This document shows positions 1-8,925 of a stretch of DNA of 56,380 nt, piece after piece. The number at the start of each line of letters is the position of its first letter. Position 1 is the first letter of the stretch. Below the pieces are notes generated by a model, which saw nothing but the letters and a program-made list of their open reading frames with translations, ran no database searches and was not told the DNA's origin. Source of the DNA: JAVVXB01 sp036651815 (GTDB lineage Bacteria > Bacillota > Clostridia > Christensenellales > CAG-138); assembly GCA_036651815.1 (NCBI GenBank), contig JAVVXB010000019.1, forward strand, positions 1 to 56,380, written 5' to 3'. Position numbers and translations under genes: made by a program.

Positions 1-235
1 ATAAAAATGAGCCTAGTTTTATGCCATGTTCACGTGTGCAAATCTCTATGTACTGGCGATGGCCGGGCGAAGTCTCGGGAGGTATCATAAGGGGGTAAGT
101 GCGCCTATTTTTCCGAAAACGAAGGAAATTTGGATACACTTCAGGATAAAATCTATGAGAACTGCGCATCACAAATAGTATTTGCGGTTGTTTTAACGAA
201 TGTTGCCGTCTCTTTGCCGGTTGTTCAGAGGTTCC
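1..235. repeat. Dispersed ~235-bp repeat, copy A (left edge cut by window)
   Basis: This stretch aligns almost base for base with 46825-47057, with scattered substitutions and one small indel. Shared blocks include TGCCATGTTCACGTG, GTGCAAATCTCTATGT and TTTGCGGTTGTTT. Similarity runs to the first base of the window, so the copy may extend further left, and it stops sharply near GAGGTTCC. Neither strand keeps a conserved reading frame across both copies, so the repeat is probably non-coding. It lies directly beyond the truncated 3' end of the IS91-type transposase fragment. It could therefore be the terminal (origin-like) end of that element, although that is inference. Confidence 0.8.
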
Positions 236-251
236 ACTGGCTTTGTTTCCA

Positions 252-662
252 TCAACGCCTCATGTTAATCCACCCGCAAGCTCTTATAATGTTTCGGCAA
301 CAAGCACGAAACAGAAGATTGTATAGCTTGCGCTGGTTGTGACAGATGTGGGCTCTTAGTTCCTGCGGTACGGTGAATACCATAGGAAAATAGCCCACAT
401 TCAACCGGTTTGCCATTTGTGCATCAATCCAACGTCCCTTTACGAGGGCCCGGTATTTTGGGACGGTGTCAATTGCGGCAGGAATTGTAGGATGTTTGAA
501 CATCGCAACACTGGGGACAAACATCCATATGCCCGCCAAGTCGTGCAGTTTGGCAACGAACGATAGCATTCATCGCTTTGTGTTACAGAAGGGATAGCTT
601 GTGGTTTTAGCGGAATACCATTCTGTATTGCTCGAAAACATCCGGTATCTCAAGCGTTTCCA
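252..662 (-). pseudogene. IS91-family transposase, N-terminal fragment, frameshifted
   Basis: Read on the minus strand in shifting frames, this matches the start of IS91-type (rolling-circle) transposases. An N-terminal helix region ends in HKAMNAI. A zinc-ribbon-like stretch of the form GGHMDVCPQC...YNSCRN follows, then WIDAQMANRLNVGYF and VFTVPQEL. The block LYNLLFRA is typical of the family. The longest open piece is 252-569. Frameshifts and an in-frame stop break the rest, and the catalytic tyrosine half is absent. With the adjacent integrase fragment, it reproduces the integrase-then-transposase order of Clostridial IS91-like elements. It is not functional. Confidence 0.75.
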
Positions 663-742
663 GATATCGGCTGACCTGTTGCCTTGCGCTTCTAATCCTT
701 TTCCATCAGATTGTCCAGCGGACTATTTATTACGATATCGGT

Positions 743-1229
743 TTACGAAATGTGAAGATAGAGCATGGCTGTCCAGAGGGTGGCGTGACCGAGGATTTTC
801 TGGATGCAAAACGCATTTACACCATCCACCATGAGATGTGCGGCATAGCTGTGACGAAAAGTGTGCGCCGATGCTGTCGTCAATGGCTGCCAAAAACCAT
901 AAGATTTCTTTTCGGGTTAATGCTGCAGATTCTTTGAAGGAGGGTGCTTGCACGGTAAGCGCTTGTAGTTAAGGCTTTGCGCCATGGTCGCCTCAAGCAA
1001 AAGCTGAAGTGCACTGCTGTAGGTGCTGATACTTGCCGGAGCAAGCTGTTTTTCGGCTGAGATACTCTAAAAACGCACGAAACTCTGATTCGCCTATTTC
1101 ATCCGCAGAAATTCCAAAGTGCCGCATGAATACGATGGCTTTTTTTATGCATTCTTTGACAGTATATGTGTTCATTCCTTGCAGTCGGATGCCGGTTTCC
1201 AACTTTGCTAAAATTTCTTGCGGTGTCAT
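743..1229 (-). pseudogene. Tyrosine recombinase (phage-integrase type), internally deleted
   Basis: The ATG at 1229 follows an AAGGGA ribosome site and opens a SAM-like N-terminal DNA-binding domain (TVKECIKKAIVFMRHFGIS, then FRAFLEYLS). After a frameshift the linker reads LNYKRLP and then LTRKEILWFLAAIDD. It then jumps to the C-terminal catalytic signature FRHSYAAHLM...IQKILGHATLWTAMLYLHIS and a stop. The HxxR-H/W-Y part is therefore visible, but the central catalytic core with the first Arg and Lys is deleted. It belongs with the IS91-type transposase fragment downstream on the same strand. Dead. Confidence 0.75.
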
Positions 1230-1260
1230 ACAAAAAAATCCCTTATAATTTATTTATACA

Positions 1261-1392
1261 TTTCGGCACAATTACATTTCAAAGGAGCGTACAGAGCTTT
1301 GTAATGGCAAGCCACCGTAGCTCAATATATTATAGTATTCGGGCACATCTGCCCAACTAACGGGTTCAATGTTTATCTTTGAAATGCCGAAA
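1261..1392. repeat. ~130-bp stretch bounded by imperfect inverted repeats (MITE-like)
   Basis: The right end reads CTTTGAAATGCCGAAA (1377-1392). The left end carries its complement, TTTCGGCA (1261-1268) and CATTTCAAAG (1275-1284), interrupted by a few extra bases. No reading frame is conserved between the ends. It lies between the integrase relic and nagA. It could be a small non-autonomous element, a relic IS end, or a large hairpin after nagA. No target-site duplication was identified. Confidence 0.35.
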
Positions 1393-1411
1393 ACGACTGC
1401 CTCGGTGAGAA

Positions 1412-2590
1412 TTACAATATGCCTGCTCCTGCTATGCTCTCACCGGAATAAATGACACGTTGGACATGGATCTTATCATCAATAATTAGTAAATTTGCGC
1501 GTTTTCCTACCGTAACGCTACCGACTTCATTATCAATACCAATAAGTTTTGCTGGGTTTAATGCTGCGTATTTAAAAATGTTTGATAAGCCGCAGCCTGT
1601 ATGCTTCATCATGTTACGACAGGCCATATCCATCGACATTTTTGAACCGCATAAACCTCCTTCAGAATCAAAGCCGAGATCAATAGCGCGTTCAAACTCA
1701 CCCTTTGGCGGAGCAAATCCGATCGGAAAGCTGTCAGTAATCAGAATAATCCGATCATCACCTTTAATTTTTCTGACCATTCGAATGTTGTGCGGTTTCA
1801 CATGAATGCCGAGGTTGTCTACAATAAGCTCCGCATAAATATCATCGTCGTAGAGAACAGCTTCATCTGGCCCGCAGTCTCGGATTCCTCCTTTTCCGTC
1901 AGGACAAAGCGGATTGACAATTCCAGTGGCATTCATATGGTGCGTTTGATTTTTAAGACCATATTTTTTCAGACGATAAATCATCTCTGGTTTTGCTTCA
2001 CAATGGCCAGCACTGAATACAACATCAGGATTGACGGATTTTGCATAGGCACAGAATTCATCAATTCCTTCACGCTCTGGAGCAATACACCATACTTTTG
2101 CACATTTGCCAGCATGATCCACAAGCTGTTTATACTCGCTTTTTCGAATAGGGTGATTCCACTGATTGTTTTTGGAATCGGCACCGTAATTTGCATTCAT
2201 ATAAGGTCCTTCCATGTATAGACCGAAAATAGTGCGACCATAACCGCGACGGGAACTTTCACGGATGGTATCGATCCCTTTTAGATAACCGTCCATGTCA
2301 AGGTTGTAAAAGATATTACTCAGGATGGTCGTGGTGCCAAGTTTAAGAAAATGCTCAGCAATTTCACTTGGATGCTCATGCATCCACATACCATCATAAC
2401 CATGATTATGAATGTCTACAAACCCTGGCGTTGTATACATACCTTGTGCATTTATACATTCTGTATCTTTTGGAACACAGATGTCGGTTGCTTCGCCTAC
2501 AGCAATGATATGATCACCTTCAATTAGTACGGTGCCGTTAAAAATGATATGATCTTCTTTTACAATGTTTGTGTTGATAATTGCTTTCAT
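1412..2590 (-). CDS. nagA: N-acetylglucosamine-6-phosphate deacetylase-like amidohydrolase
   Basis: The product (392 aa) has the NagA/amidohydrolase layout. A small N-terminal beta domain leads into PGFVDIHNHG, with the metal-binding H-x-H at residues 61/63. MEGPY follows with the metal-binding Glu near 127, then SAGH (His 196), QTHHMNAT (His 217/218) and ITDS with the catalytic Asp near 286. The C-terminus returns to the beta domain (VGKRANLLIID). The family removes acetate from GlcNAc-6-phosphate in the cytosol, giving GlcN-6-P for glycolysis or wall synthesis. The start is set by GGAGG upstream on the minus strand. It is followed upstream by a ROK regulator and is probably co-transcribed with it. 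No nagB or PTS gene lies nearby, so the substrate may be a related N-acetylated amino-sugar phosphate. Confidence 0.85.
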   Translation of the reverse strand: MKAIINTNIVKEDHIIFNGTVLIEGDHIIAVGEATDICVPKDTECINAQGMYTTPGFVDIHNHGYDGMWMHEHPSEIAEHFLKLGTTTILSNIFYNLDMDGYLKGIDTIRESSRRGYGRTIFGLYMEGPYMNANYGADSKNNQWNHPIRKSEYKQLVDHAGKCAKVWCIAPEREGIDEFCAYAKSVNPDVVFSAGHCEAKPEMIYRLKKYGLKNQTHHMNATGIVNPLCPDGKGGIRDCGPDEAVLYDDDIYAELIVDNLGIHVKPHNIRMVRKIKGDDRIILITDSFPIGFAPPKGEFERAIDLGFDSEGGLCGSKMSMDMACRNMMKHTGCGLSNIFKYAALNPAKLIGIDNEVGSVTVGKRANLLIIDDKIHVQRVIYSGESIAGAGIL

Positions 2591-2646
2591 ATAACCTCCA
2601 GTTAACAGTTAATATTGACAACAAGGAAGACAGGAGACGAATCAAA

Positions 2647-3906
2647 TTACAAACCAGTACCAGTGCCATCTACAGTTGCACTGTAAAGGTCAAAAAAACT
2701 GTCCGATTGCAAAAATTCTGAATATACGAGTGTCGCAGCACCAAGCAAAAGCGTAGAATCCATGAGATTTGATACTACGAACTCGATATCCATATTGAAA
2801 ATTGGAATAATATGTTCTTTAGCTGATTCAATGATCACAGAAAGAAATTCGTCTCCAAATGCAACCATCTCGCCGGACATAATTACAGACTGTGGATTGA
2901 GAATATTAATGGTATTTGCAAGTGCAATACCAATTAATCGCGCGGCATGCTTGATAACATTGATACAAAGGCGGTCGTGAGATTCAATTGCGCTTCGAAT
3001 GTCATCAACAGTAATCGCATCAGGATGGTCACGAAATGTGTAAAGGACACTGTTGCAACCGGATTTGAGCGCAGAAGAAATTTTATCAATAATAGCTGGG
3101 AGGGAGCAGGAAGATTCTACGCAACCAAGATTGCCGCAGTAACATGGCTTATCGTTATCATGCACATAGGTGTGTCCAATTTGACCGGCCATTGCCGTAT
3201 GACCATTGACTACACGGTTATTGCAAACGAAACTTAAACCAATGCCTTTTGAGAGCACAAGACAAATAAAATCACTTTGCCCCTGCGCTAACCCGATTTT
3301 CTGTTCGGCTAAGGCGGTCAGATAGACACGGCTGGACACAGTAACCGGTAGTTTTGTAGCATATTCTACCATGGATTTTAAACGAATATTTTTCCAGCCT
3401 TTAATATACACGGAAGAAACGGAATATTCACGGTTGGCAGCAACAACACCAGGGTCGCATATGCCAATACCAAGTATCTTCTTGCTGCAATATTTTGCCG
3501 CAAGACCATTGATGCTTTTAATGACCAGATCGATGATTTGATTGGCTGACCAGTTTTCATCAAATGGATAAGACAAACGCTCCCATATCTCGCCGCGACT
3601 GGAACAGATAACAATTTCAATCATTGGCGGATAAATTACAACTCCGATTGTACACAAGTAATCATTATTAATTTCCAGCAGCGTTCTGCGTCGTCCTTGC
3701 CCGGCATAAATCGAACCTCTTTCAACAATGATTTGCTCATCGATTAACTCTTTAACAATATCACTAATTGTTGCAGCACGGTAGTCCGTGATATCGGATA
3801 GCTTTGTGCGGCTAATAGAGGAATGGTGATTGATCAAGTTGAGGACGTGAAACTTTTTATAGTAGTGATTGCTTAGCATGGCTATGTCATTACCCTTCAG
3901 CTTCAT
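2647..3906 (-). CDS. ROK-family transcriptional regulator (NagC/XylR type)
   Basis: This 419-aa protein has an N-terminal winged helix (about residues 15-70: ISRTKLSDITDYRAATISDIVKELID) and a ROK sugar-binding domain. The ROK zinc motif CYCGNLGCVES is at about 255-265 and the zinc His at about 245. Kinase residues are lost: there is no N-terminal DxGGT, the usual GE-x-GH reads GQIGH, and the catalytic NDAN Asp is absent. It should therefore sense a sugar ligand without phosphorylating it. It lies between nagA and a divergent sugar-import operon, so it probably represses both. The ATG at 3906 sits only ~11 nt from a good -10 box and lacks a Shine-Dalgarno site; Met10 (3879) is an alternative start. 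Confidence 0.85.
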   Translation of the reverse strand: MKLKGNDIAMLSNHYYKKFHVLNLINHHSSISRTKLSDITDYRAATISDIVKELIDEQIIVERGSIYAGQGRRRTLLEINNDYLCTIGVVIYPPMIEIVICSSRGEIWERLSYPFDENWSANQIIDLVIKSINGLAAKYCSKKILGIGICDPGVVAANREYSVSSVYIKGWKNIRLKSMVEYATKLPVTVSSRVYLTALAEQKIGLAQGQSDFICLVLSKGIGLSFVCNNRVVNGHTAMAGQIGHTYVHDNDKPCYCGNLGCVESSCSLPAIIDKISSALKSGCNSVLYTFRDHPDAITVDDIRSAIESHDRLCINVIKHAARLIGIALANTINILNPQSVIMSGEMVAFGDEFLSVIIESAKEHIIPIFNMDIEFVVSNLMDSTLLLGAATLVYSEFLQSDSFFDLYSATVDGTGTGL

Positions 3907-3917
3907 ATTATAAATTA

Positions 3918-3945
3918 ATTATATCACGCCTTTTAGGAAAGGCAA
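3918..3945 (-). promoter_or_regulatory. Candidate promoter of the ROK-nagA unit
   Basis: On the minus strand TTGCCT and TATAAT are separated by 16 nt. The -10 ends 11 nt before the annotated ATG, predicting a very short or absent 5' leader. Confidence 0.5.
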
Positions 3946-4111
3946 GAATAAATAACAAAAACGTAAATAAAAGTCCAATCGCAAATAATAAGCAAGCTAT
4001 ATTTGGCGATATATTATAAGTATAGAAATAAATCGGAAAGAAACGATGGAAATTACGGTGATATTGCACCGTATTAATTACGAAATAAGAAGAAAATCGC
4101 AAAAAACGGTA

Positions 4112-4139
4112 TTGACTTTGATATGGAATGCGTTATGAT
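4112..4139 (+). promoter_or_regulatory. Candidate promoter of the propeller-ABC operon
   Basis: TTGACT and TATGAT are spaced by 16 nt, about 230 nt before the ATG at 4367. The long leader contains an inverted repeat (4276-4318). The rest of 3946-4366 is AT-rich with no credible gene. Confidence 0.5.
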
Positions 4140-4275
4140 AAATATGTCATTGGATCTAAGACAAAACCTAAAACGGCTCAACTATCAAGCCCGCCACACT
4201 TAAGCGGCATACAGAATTTCTAAGCGAAAATCATTTAATTATTCCGTACACAAAGCGAGTTTATTACGTTAGTTA

Positions 4276-4318
4276 CACTGCACTATGCTGATCGAAATAA
4301 TAAATTTCGACGGCAGTG
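4276..4318. promoter_or_regulatory. Nested inverted repeat, candidate operator in the divergent region
   Basis: An inner palindrome TCGAAAT-aataa-ATTTCGA (4292-4310) sits inside outer arms CACTGC (4276-4281) and GCAGTG (4313-4318). The position, between the promoter and the first gene opposite a ROK regulator, fits an operator. A leader RNA hairpin is the alternative. Confidence 0.45.
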
Positions 4319-4366
4319 ACCATCAACAAATGCATAAACCAGTATTTCAGTATCTAAGGAGAAAAA

Positions 4367-6388
4367 ATGGACAAGTATTTTTACAACGGCCCGCAGGATT
4401 TCAAACTAATGTCGCAAAAAGGAGTTCGATGTTGCTTGCTGCAGAATGAAGTGAACAATTCTATTTGGGATAGCAGCATGGATGTAGACGGCAAATTGTA
4501 TATGTCGATCTCCAGTGAATTGCAACATTCCGGATATGCGAGACTTTATGAGTTTGATTATCATACCAATCGTAGCAAGAAGCTTATGGAGGTTGAAAAA
4601 GTAATACTTCCCCAAGATCGTGCAATCCGTGCAAGTAAATTTCACACTTCCATATCCTTTATGAATAACGGGAAAATGGTCATGACAACGCATTCTACGG
4701 ATAAAGCACCACAGCATCCCACCTGGCTACCGGAGTCCTTTTATGGAAGTATGTGGGAAGGCTTTGCAGGTTCCAATATTATTACTTATGACCGTGAGAC
4801 GGGTGAAGCACAAAATCTTGGTATTCCAGCACCGCATGAATCTCTTTATGGATCCATCTACGATCCCCGCCATAATGCGTTATATTCGCTGGGGTATATG
4901 CGCGGCCATTTGTATCGATATTCATTTGATGAAAAAAATGTAAAGGATCTGGGTAAAGTGTCAGAGGCGGGTAGTTTCCGCATGGTATTAGGGCCGGATG
5001 GAAACATATATTCATCGTCAAAATCGGGATATATGTTTAAGATTGATACAAATACACAAACAGTTATCGATCTCAATTATCGCGTACCATTTTATTACTA
5101 TGGAAACGATTATACCTTTGAGGCGAGCTTTGGTAACATTGCAGATGGCAGAATCGGACCGGATGGTCGACTGTATTTTTCAATCATGTACGGCCCTGAT
5201 TTTATTGCGCTGGATACGAAGACCGGCAAGATTGAAAACATGGGGCCATATCTACCCACAAGCAGATATGCTGTTACGGAGAACAGGAACGGTGTATTTG
5301 GATTTGATTTCGATAGTAAAGGCGTAATGTGGTACTACGTTTCTTCCGTAAGCGATGGCAGTGTCCCGGAACAGCCTGCACAGCCTGCATCCCTATTTAA
5401 ATGGGACATCATCCATGGCGGTCGTCCGCAATGGGTTGGTATTCTTGGCACAAAGGAGCGCATTGCCTATGTCGCCAGCGAGCTATATATTCACGAGGAT
5501 CATTTGATGGTTGTGGAAACCAATCATGCTGATGAATGTGCAAGCGTGATCACGATTGATCTTCAAAAATTCGAGCCGACCATAAATGAAATGAAGTTGG
5601 TTGACCCGGAAACTTTGCACGATAATATGTTCAAACCAGGAAATCCTGCTGCATTTGGCTATTCTAGATTGTTTGATAAACAAGGTGCGATTGCGGGCAA
5701 AAACCCGCATACATTTGATGGGAAATTAAACAATGCATATCGTATTTGGCGTGAACTGGCACCTGATAATATTGAAAACTCCGCAGTAACTGGAATTGTA
5801 TGGGACGAAAAAAATACACTTTATGGCATCTGCGGCAAGGAAAAGGAATTTGTTTTTCAAATTGCAGACGGAACGGTGATTTCAGTCAAACCAATTTTGG
5901 ATTTGGACGCTGAATTTGTTTCGAGGCTACGTAAGGCTGTTATTCCGATGCAATACGATGGAACTTGCCAATTGCCTAGTTATCCGGGCAGACAATACAA
6001 AGCAGTCACAACCGCCTGCGCGGAGTTAACGGGTGGCCGCAAGCTGGTTGGTACACTGGACGGACTACTTGCCATCTGCAAAGGCAACCAAGCATATGCT
6101 CTTGGCATGGCTGGATACAATGGACCGGTGCGGGCAATGTCTGCAACTCCAGATAAAAAAACAGTTTATGGGGTTGCTGGTGATGACGAGGACTTCGGGA
6201 TGGTTTTCCAATATGATGATGTACGTGGACTCCAATTAAAAGGCGATATCAAGCATGGATCATCCAGAGGTTCACTTGCGCTCATTGCATGCAATGTACT
6301 CTCCTGCTGTGCGGTCAGCAACGATGGAAAATACCTTGCGATCGCTTCAGCAGACAGACTGGGGACGGTTGTTATATACAATTTATAA
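4367..6388 (+). CDS. Large cytosolic beta-propeller-like protein of unknown function
   Basis: I do not recognise a named family for this 673-aa protein. It has no signal peptide or membrane segment. Its sequence is a series of blade-like units with strands such as GPDGNIYSSS, GPDGRLYFSIM, DSKGVMWYYV and DGKYLAIASAD, each with a G-x-DG-x-hydrophobic turn. That pattern suggests a seven- or eight-bladed SMP-30/NHL/YVTN-like propeller. The start follows AAGGAG. It is the first gene of an operon continuing into a ribose-type ABC importer, with only 19 nt before the permease start. This suggests a role in binding or modifying the imported sugar (lyase, lactonase or sensor). The role is inferred from context only. 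Confidence 0.6.
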   Translation: MDKYFYNGPQDFKLMSQKGVRCCLLQNEVNNSIWDSSMDVDGKLYMSISSELQHSGYARLYEFDYHTNRSKKLMEVEKVILPQDRAIRASKFHTSISFMNNGKMVMTTHSTDKAPQHPTWLPESFYGSMWEGFAGSNIITYDRETGEAQNLGIPAPHESLYGSIYDPRHNALYSLGYMRGHLYRYSFDEKNVKDLGKVSEAGSFRMVLGPDGNIYSSSKSGYMFKIDTNTQTVIDLNYRVPFYYYGNDYTFEASFGNIADGRIGPDGRLYFSIMYGPDFIALDTKTGKIENMGPYLPTSRYAVTENRNGVFGFDFDSKGVMWYYVSSVSDGSVPEQPAQPASLFKWDIIHGGRPQWVGILGTKERIAYVASELYIHEDHLMVVETNHADECASVITIDLQKFEPTINEMKLVDPETLHDNMFKPGNPAAFGYSRLFDKQGAIAGKNPHTFDGKLNNAYRIWRELAPDNIENSAVTGIVWDEKNTLYGICGKEKEFVFQIADGTVISVKPILDLDAEFVSRLRKAVIPMQYDGTCQLPSYPGRQYKAVTTACAELTGGRKLVGTLDGLLAICKGNQAYALGMAGYNGPVRAMSATPDKKTVYGVAGDDEDFGMVFQYDDVRGLQLKGDIKHGSSRGSLALIACNVLSCCAVSNDGKYLAIASADRLGTVVIYNL

Positions 6389-6407
6389 TGCAGGAGGAAT
6401 AGAAAAG

Positions 6408-7382
6408 GTGAACATAAAAGTCAAGCACTGCGGAAAAGATCTGTTCACGAAGGTATTTTTCGATTTCCGTGAAATCGGAGTATTGGTACCGTTGATCGTA
6501 TTCATGCTGCTTTTCACCGTGCAAAACTCAAATTTCATAAGTATGGAAAACATCGTTAACATACTGAGAAATACATCATTTGCATTAATTTCGGGCGTTG
6601 GTATGACATTTCTTCTCATAACTGGCGCATTCGACCTTTCGGTGGGAGCCTTGATTGCTTTTTCAGGCGTGATGACGGGGCTGCTGATGCAAGCAGGCGT
6701 ACCGATTTGGCTTGCAATTTCAATCGGCCTTATTGGAAGCATGTTGGTCGGCGCTCTGAATGGATTCTTTTGCGTAAAACTGAATATCCCGCCTTTTATT
6801 GCTGGCATTGGCATGCAATACATTCTAAAAGGGATTGTGCTGGTTGTGCAAGCAGGTGCACCGGTTTACCCATTACCTAGCGCATTCAACGCTATTGGCG
6901 CATTCGAAATCATAGGTATTCCGCTGGTTGTGATCCTAGCTGCAGTGATTGCAATTATTGGGCACATTGTATTGAAATATACCGTATTTGGCAGGAAATT
7001 ATTTGCTGTTGGCGGTAACTGTGAGACAGCAAGACTTGCGGGAATTCGCTGCGATCGAATTCAATATGCGGCCTGGATTATCGTTGCAGTTCTAACGGGC
7101 ATCAGCGGCATCCTGACAGCGGCCAGATTAGCATCTGCGCAACCTACGGCCGGTGCAAGTTTTGAATTGACGGTGATTGCAGGCTGTATCATAGGAGGAA
7201 CAAGCTTGTTTGGTGGCGCCGGATCAATTCTGGGAACGGTACTGGGCGCAATTTTTATGAACATGATGACAAACGGTATGACGATTATTAAGCTCAGTCC
7301 TTATTGGCAACAACTTGTACTGGGTATCATAATAATTACGTCTGTTGCATTCGATCAGTTCAGAGTCTCCAGAAAGGTGTGA
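6408..7382 (+). CDS. Ribose/simple-sugar-type ABC transporter permease
   Basis: This hydrophobic 324-aa protein belongs to the RbsC-like branched permease family. It has multiple membrane helices, the conserved LLITGAFDLSVGALIAFSGV near the N-terminus, and GRKLFAVGGNCETARLAGI in the cytoplasmic loop that contacts the ATPase. The GTG at 6408 is chosen because AGGAGG ends 10 nt upstream; an in-frame upstream extension would overlap the propeller gene. The stop is 4 nt before the ATPase start. Only one permease gene is present, so it presumably acts as a homodimer with the double ATPase at 7387. Confidence 0.9.
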   Translation: MNIKVKHCGKDLFTKVFFDFREIGVLVPLIVFMLLFTVQNSNFISMENIVNILRNTSFALISGVGMTFLLITGAFDLSVGALIAFSGVMTGLLMQAGVPIWLAISIGLIGSMLVGALNGFFCVKLNIPPFIAGIGMQYILKGIVLVVQAGAPVYPLPSAFNAIGAFEIIGIPLVVILAAVIAIIGHIVLKYTVFGRKLFAVGGNCETARLAGIRCDRIQYAAWIIVAVLTGISGILTAARLASAQPTAGASFELTVIAGCIIGGTSLFGGAGSILGTVLGAIFMNMMTNGMTIIKLSPYWQQLVLGIIIITSVAFDQFRVSRKV

Positions 7383-7386
7383 AAAC

Positions 7387-8901
7387 ATGGATGCGATTCT
7401 CGAAATGTGCGATATTTGCAAAACATTTGGAGTGGTCAAAGCGTTGGACAATGTCTGCTTGACGCTGCGCTATCATGAGATTCTTGGTTTAGTTGGTGAA
7501 AATGGTGCGGGAAAATCGACACTGATGAAAATATTGAGCGGCAGTTATCCGCATTCTAGCTACTCGGGTATTATCAAGGTTGAAGGAGAAAAACAACAGT
7601 TTAGTACACCGTTTGACTCCGCGAAGGCCGGTATTGAAATGATTTATCAGGAGATCAGCATGCATGGCGAGTTAAACATCGCTGAAAATATTTTTTTAGG
7701 CAACATCCCGTCAATCAAGGGTTTTATTCGTAATAGAACTATGATTGAGGAAAGCAAAAAATATCTTGAAATGGTTGGTCTCGATTTAAATCCGACGACT
7801 TTGGTACGGAATCTTTCAACAAGTCAACAGCAGATGATCGCGATTGCTAGAGCACTTTCTCGAAATCCAAAGATACTGATATTGGATGAACCGACTTCTG
7901 CATTAACAGAAACGGAATGTGAGCTGTTGCATCAAAATTTGACGAGATTTAAAGAACGCGGCATTTCATGCATCTATATTTCGCACAAGCTGAAAGAGGT
8001 TTTTAATCTATGTGACCGAATAACAACGCTTCGCGATGGGAAAACGATTCATACGAGCAATGTTACAAACGAAATGGAACAGACGCCAGGTATTATCGAA
8101 GAGATGATCGGAAGAAAAATTGACGTGATGTACCCGAAACAAAAGGTTGCGATTGGAGAGGAGATTTTGCGTGTTGAACATCTGACCATTCCAAGCGATA
8201 TGACTAGAGGCGCTGATCGAGTTAAGGATGTTGGTTTTAAAGTGCATGCTGGGGAAATTGTAGCGATTGCCGGGTTGGTTGGTGCCGGTAGAAGCGAAAC
8301 GGTAAATGCAGTATTTGGCGCCTGCAGAAAGAGCTCAGGAGATATTTATGTTTGCGGTAACAAGGTTAACATTCGCTCACCTAAGGATGCAATTGTTGCC
8401 GGGATCGGACTGGTTACAGAAGATCGTCGTGTCAGTGGACTGATTACGCAGTTTTCCATCAAGGAGAACATATCCGTTGCTAGTCTGGATGATCTTGGCA
8501 GCAAGGTTTGGATGAATAAGAAACGTGAGGAAGAAGTCGCGGTGGAAGCGATGCATGCAACCACGATCAAGGCACCAAGCATCAATACGATGATTACCAA
8601 GCTCTCAGGTGGAAACCAACAAAAGGTTGTGCTGGCAAAATGGTTGGCTAAAGATCTTAAAGTGTTGATATTGGATGAACCAACAAGAGGTGTTGACGTT
8701 GGTGCAAAGGCACAAATTTACGCCATCATGACGGAGATGGCAAAACGCGGTATGGCAATTGTGATGATTTCTTCCGAGCTGCCGGAATTAATCGCAATGT
8801 GTGACAGAATGTATGTGATGGCAGATGGTCGAATTACCGCAGAAATGAGCGGTGCGGATATTACGGAAACGAACATGATGAAAGCTGCAACAGGCTTTTA
8901 G
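7387..8901 (+). CDS. Sugar ABC transporter ATP-binding protein, two ATPase domains (RbsA-like)
   Basis: This ~504-aa protein has two nucleotide-binding domains, as in RbsA/MglA. The N-half has Walker A GENGAGKST, Walker B LILDEPTSAL and a weak signature (LSTSQQQM). The C-half has a degenerate Walker A (GLVGAGRSE), a good signature LSGGNQQKV and LILDEPTRGVD. This asymmetry is normal in the family. The ATG at 7387 is preceded by AAAGGTG. It powers the permease at 6408 using ligand delivered by the lipoprotein at 8926. Confidence 0.92.
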   Translation: MDAILEMCDICKTFGVVKALDNVCLTLRYHEILGLVGENGAGKSTLMKILSGSYPHSSYSGIIKVEGEKQQFSTPFDSAKAGIEMIYQEISMHGELNIAENIFLGNIPSIKGFIRNRTMIEESKKYLEMVGLDLNPTTLVRNLSTSQQQMIAIARALSRNPKILILDEPTSALTETECELLHQNLTRFKERGISCIYISHKLKEVFNLCDRITTLRDGKTIHTSNVTNEMEQTPGIIEEMIGRKIDVMYPKQKVAIGEEILRVEHLTIPSDMTRGADRVKDVGFKVHAGEIVAIAGLVGAGRSETVNAVFGACRKSSGDIYVCGNKVNIRSPKDAIVAGIGLVTEDRRVSGLITQFSIKENISVASLDDLGSKVWMNKKREEEVAVEAMHATTIKAPSINTMITKLSGGNQQKVVLAKWLAKDLKVLILDEPTRGVDVGAKAQIYAIMTEMAKRGMAIVMISSELPELIAMCDRMYVMADGRITAEMSGADITETNMMKAATGF

Positions 8902-8925
8902 CATAAATAAGAGGAGGAAAGAAAA

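Noticed and set aside
2647..3906. Sugar kinase (ROK kinase) function
   Set aside because: The DxGGT, GE-x-GH Glu and catalytic NDAN residues are missing and an N-terminal winged helix is present, so it is a regulator.
3908..4102. 64-codon hydrophobic minus-strand frame in the divergent promoter region
   Set aside because: AT-rich DNA gives Phe/Ile/Leu by chance; it covers the likely ROK promoter and has no ribosome site.
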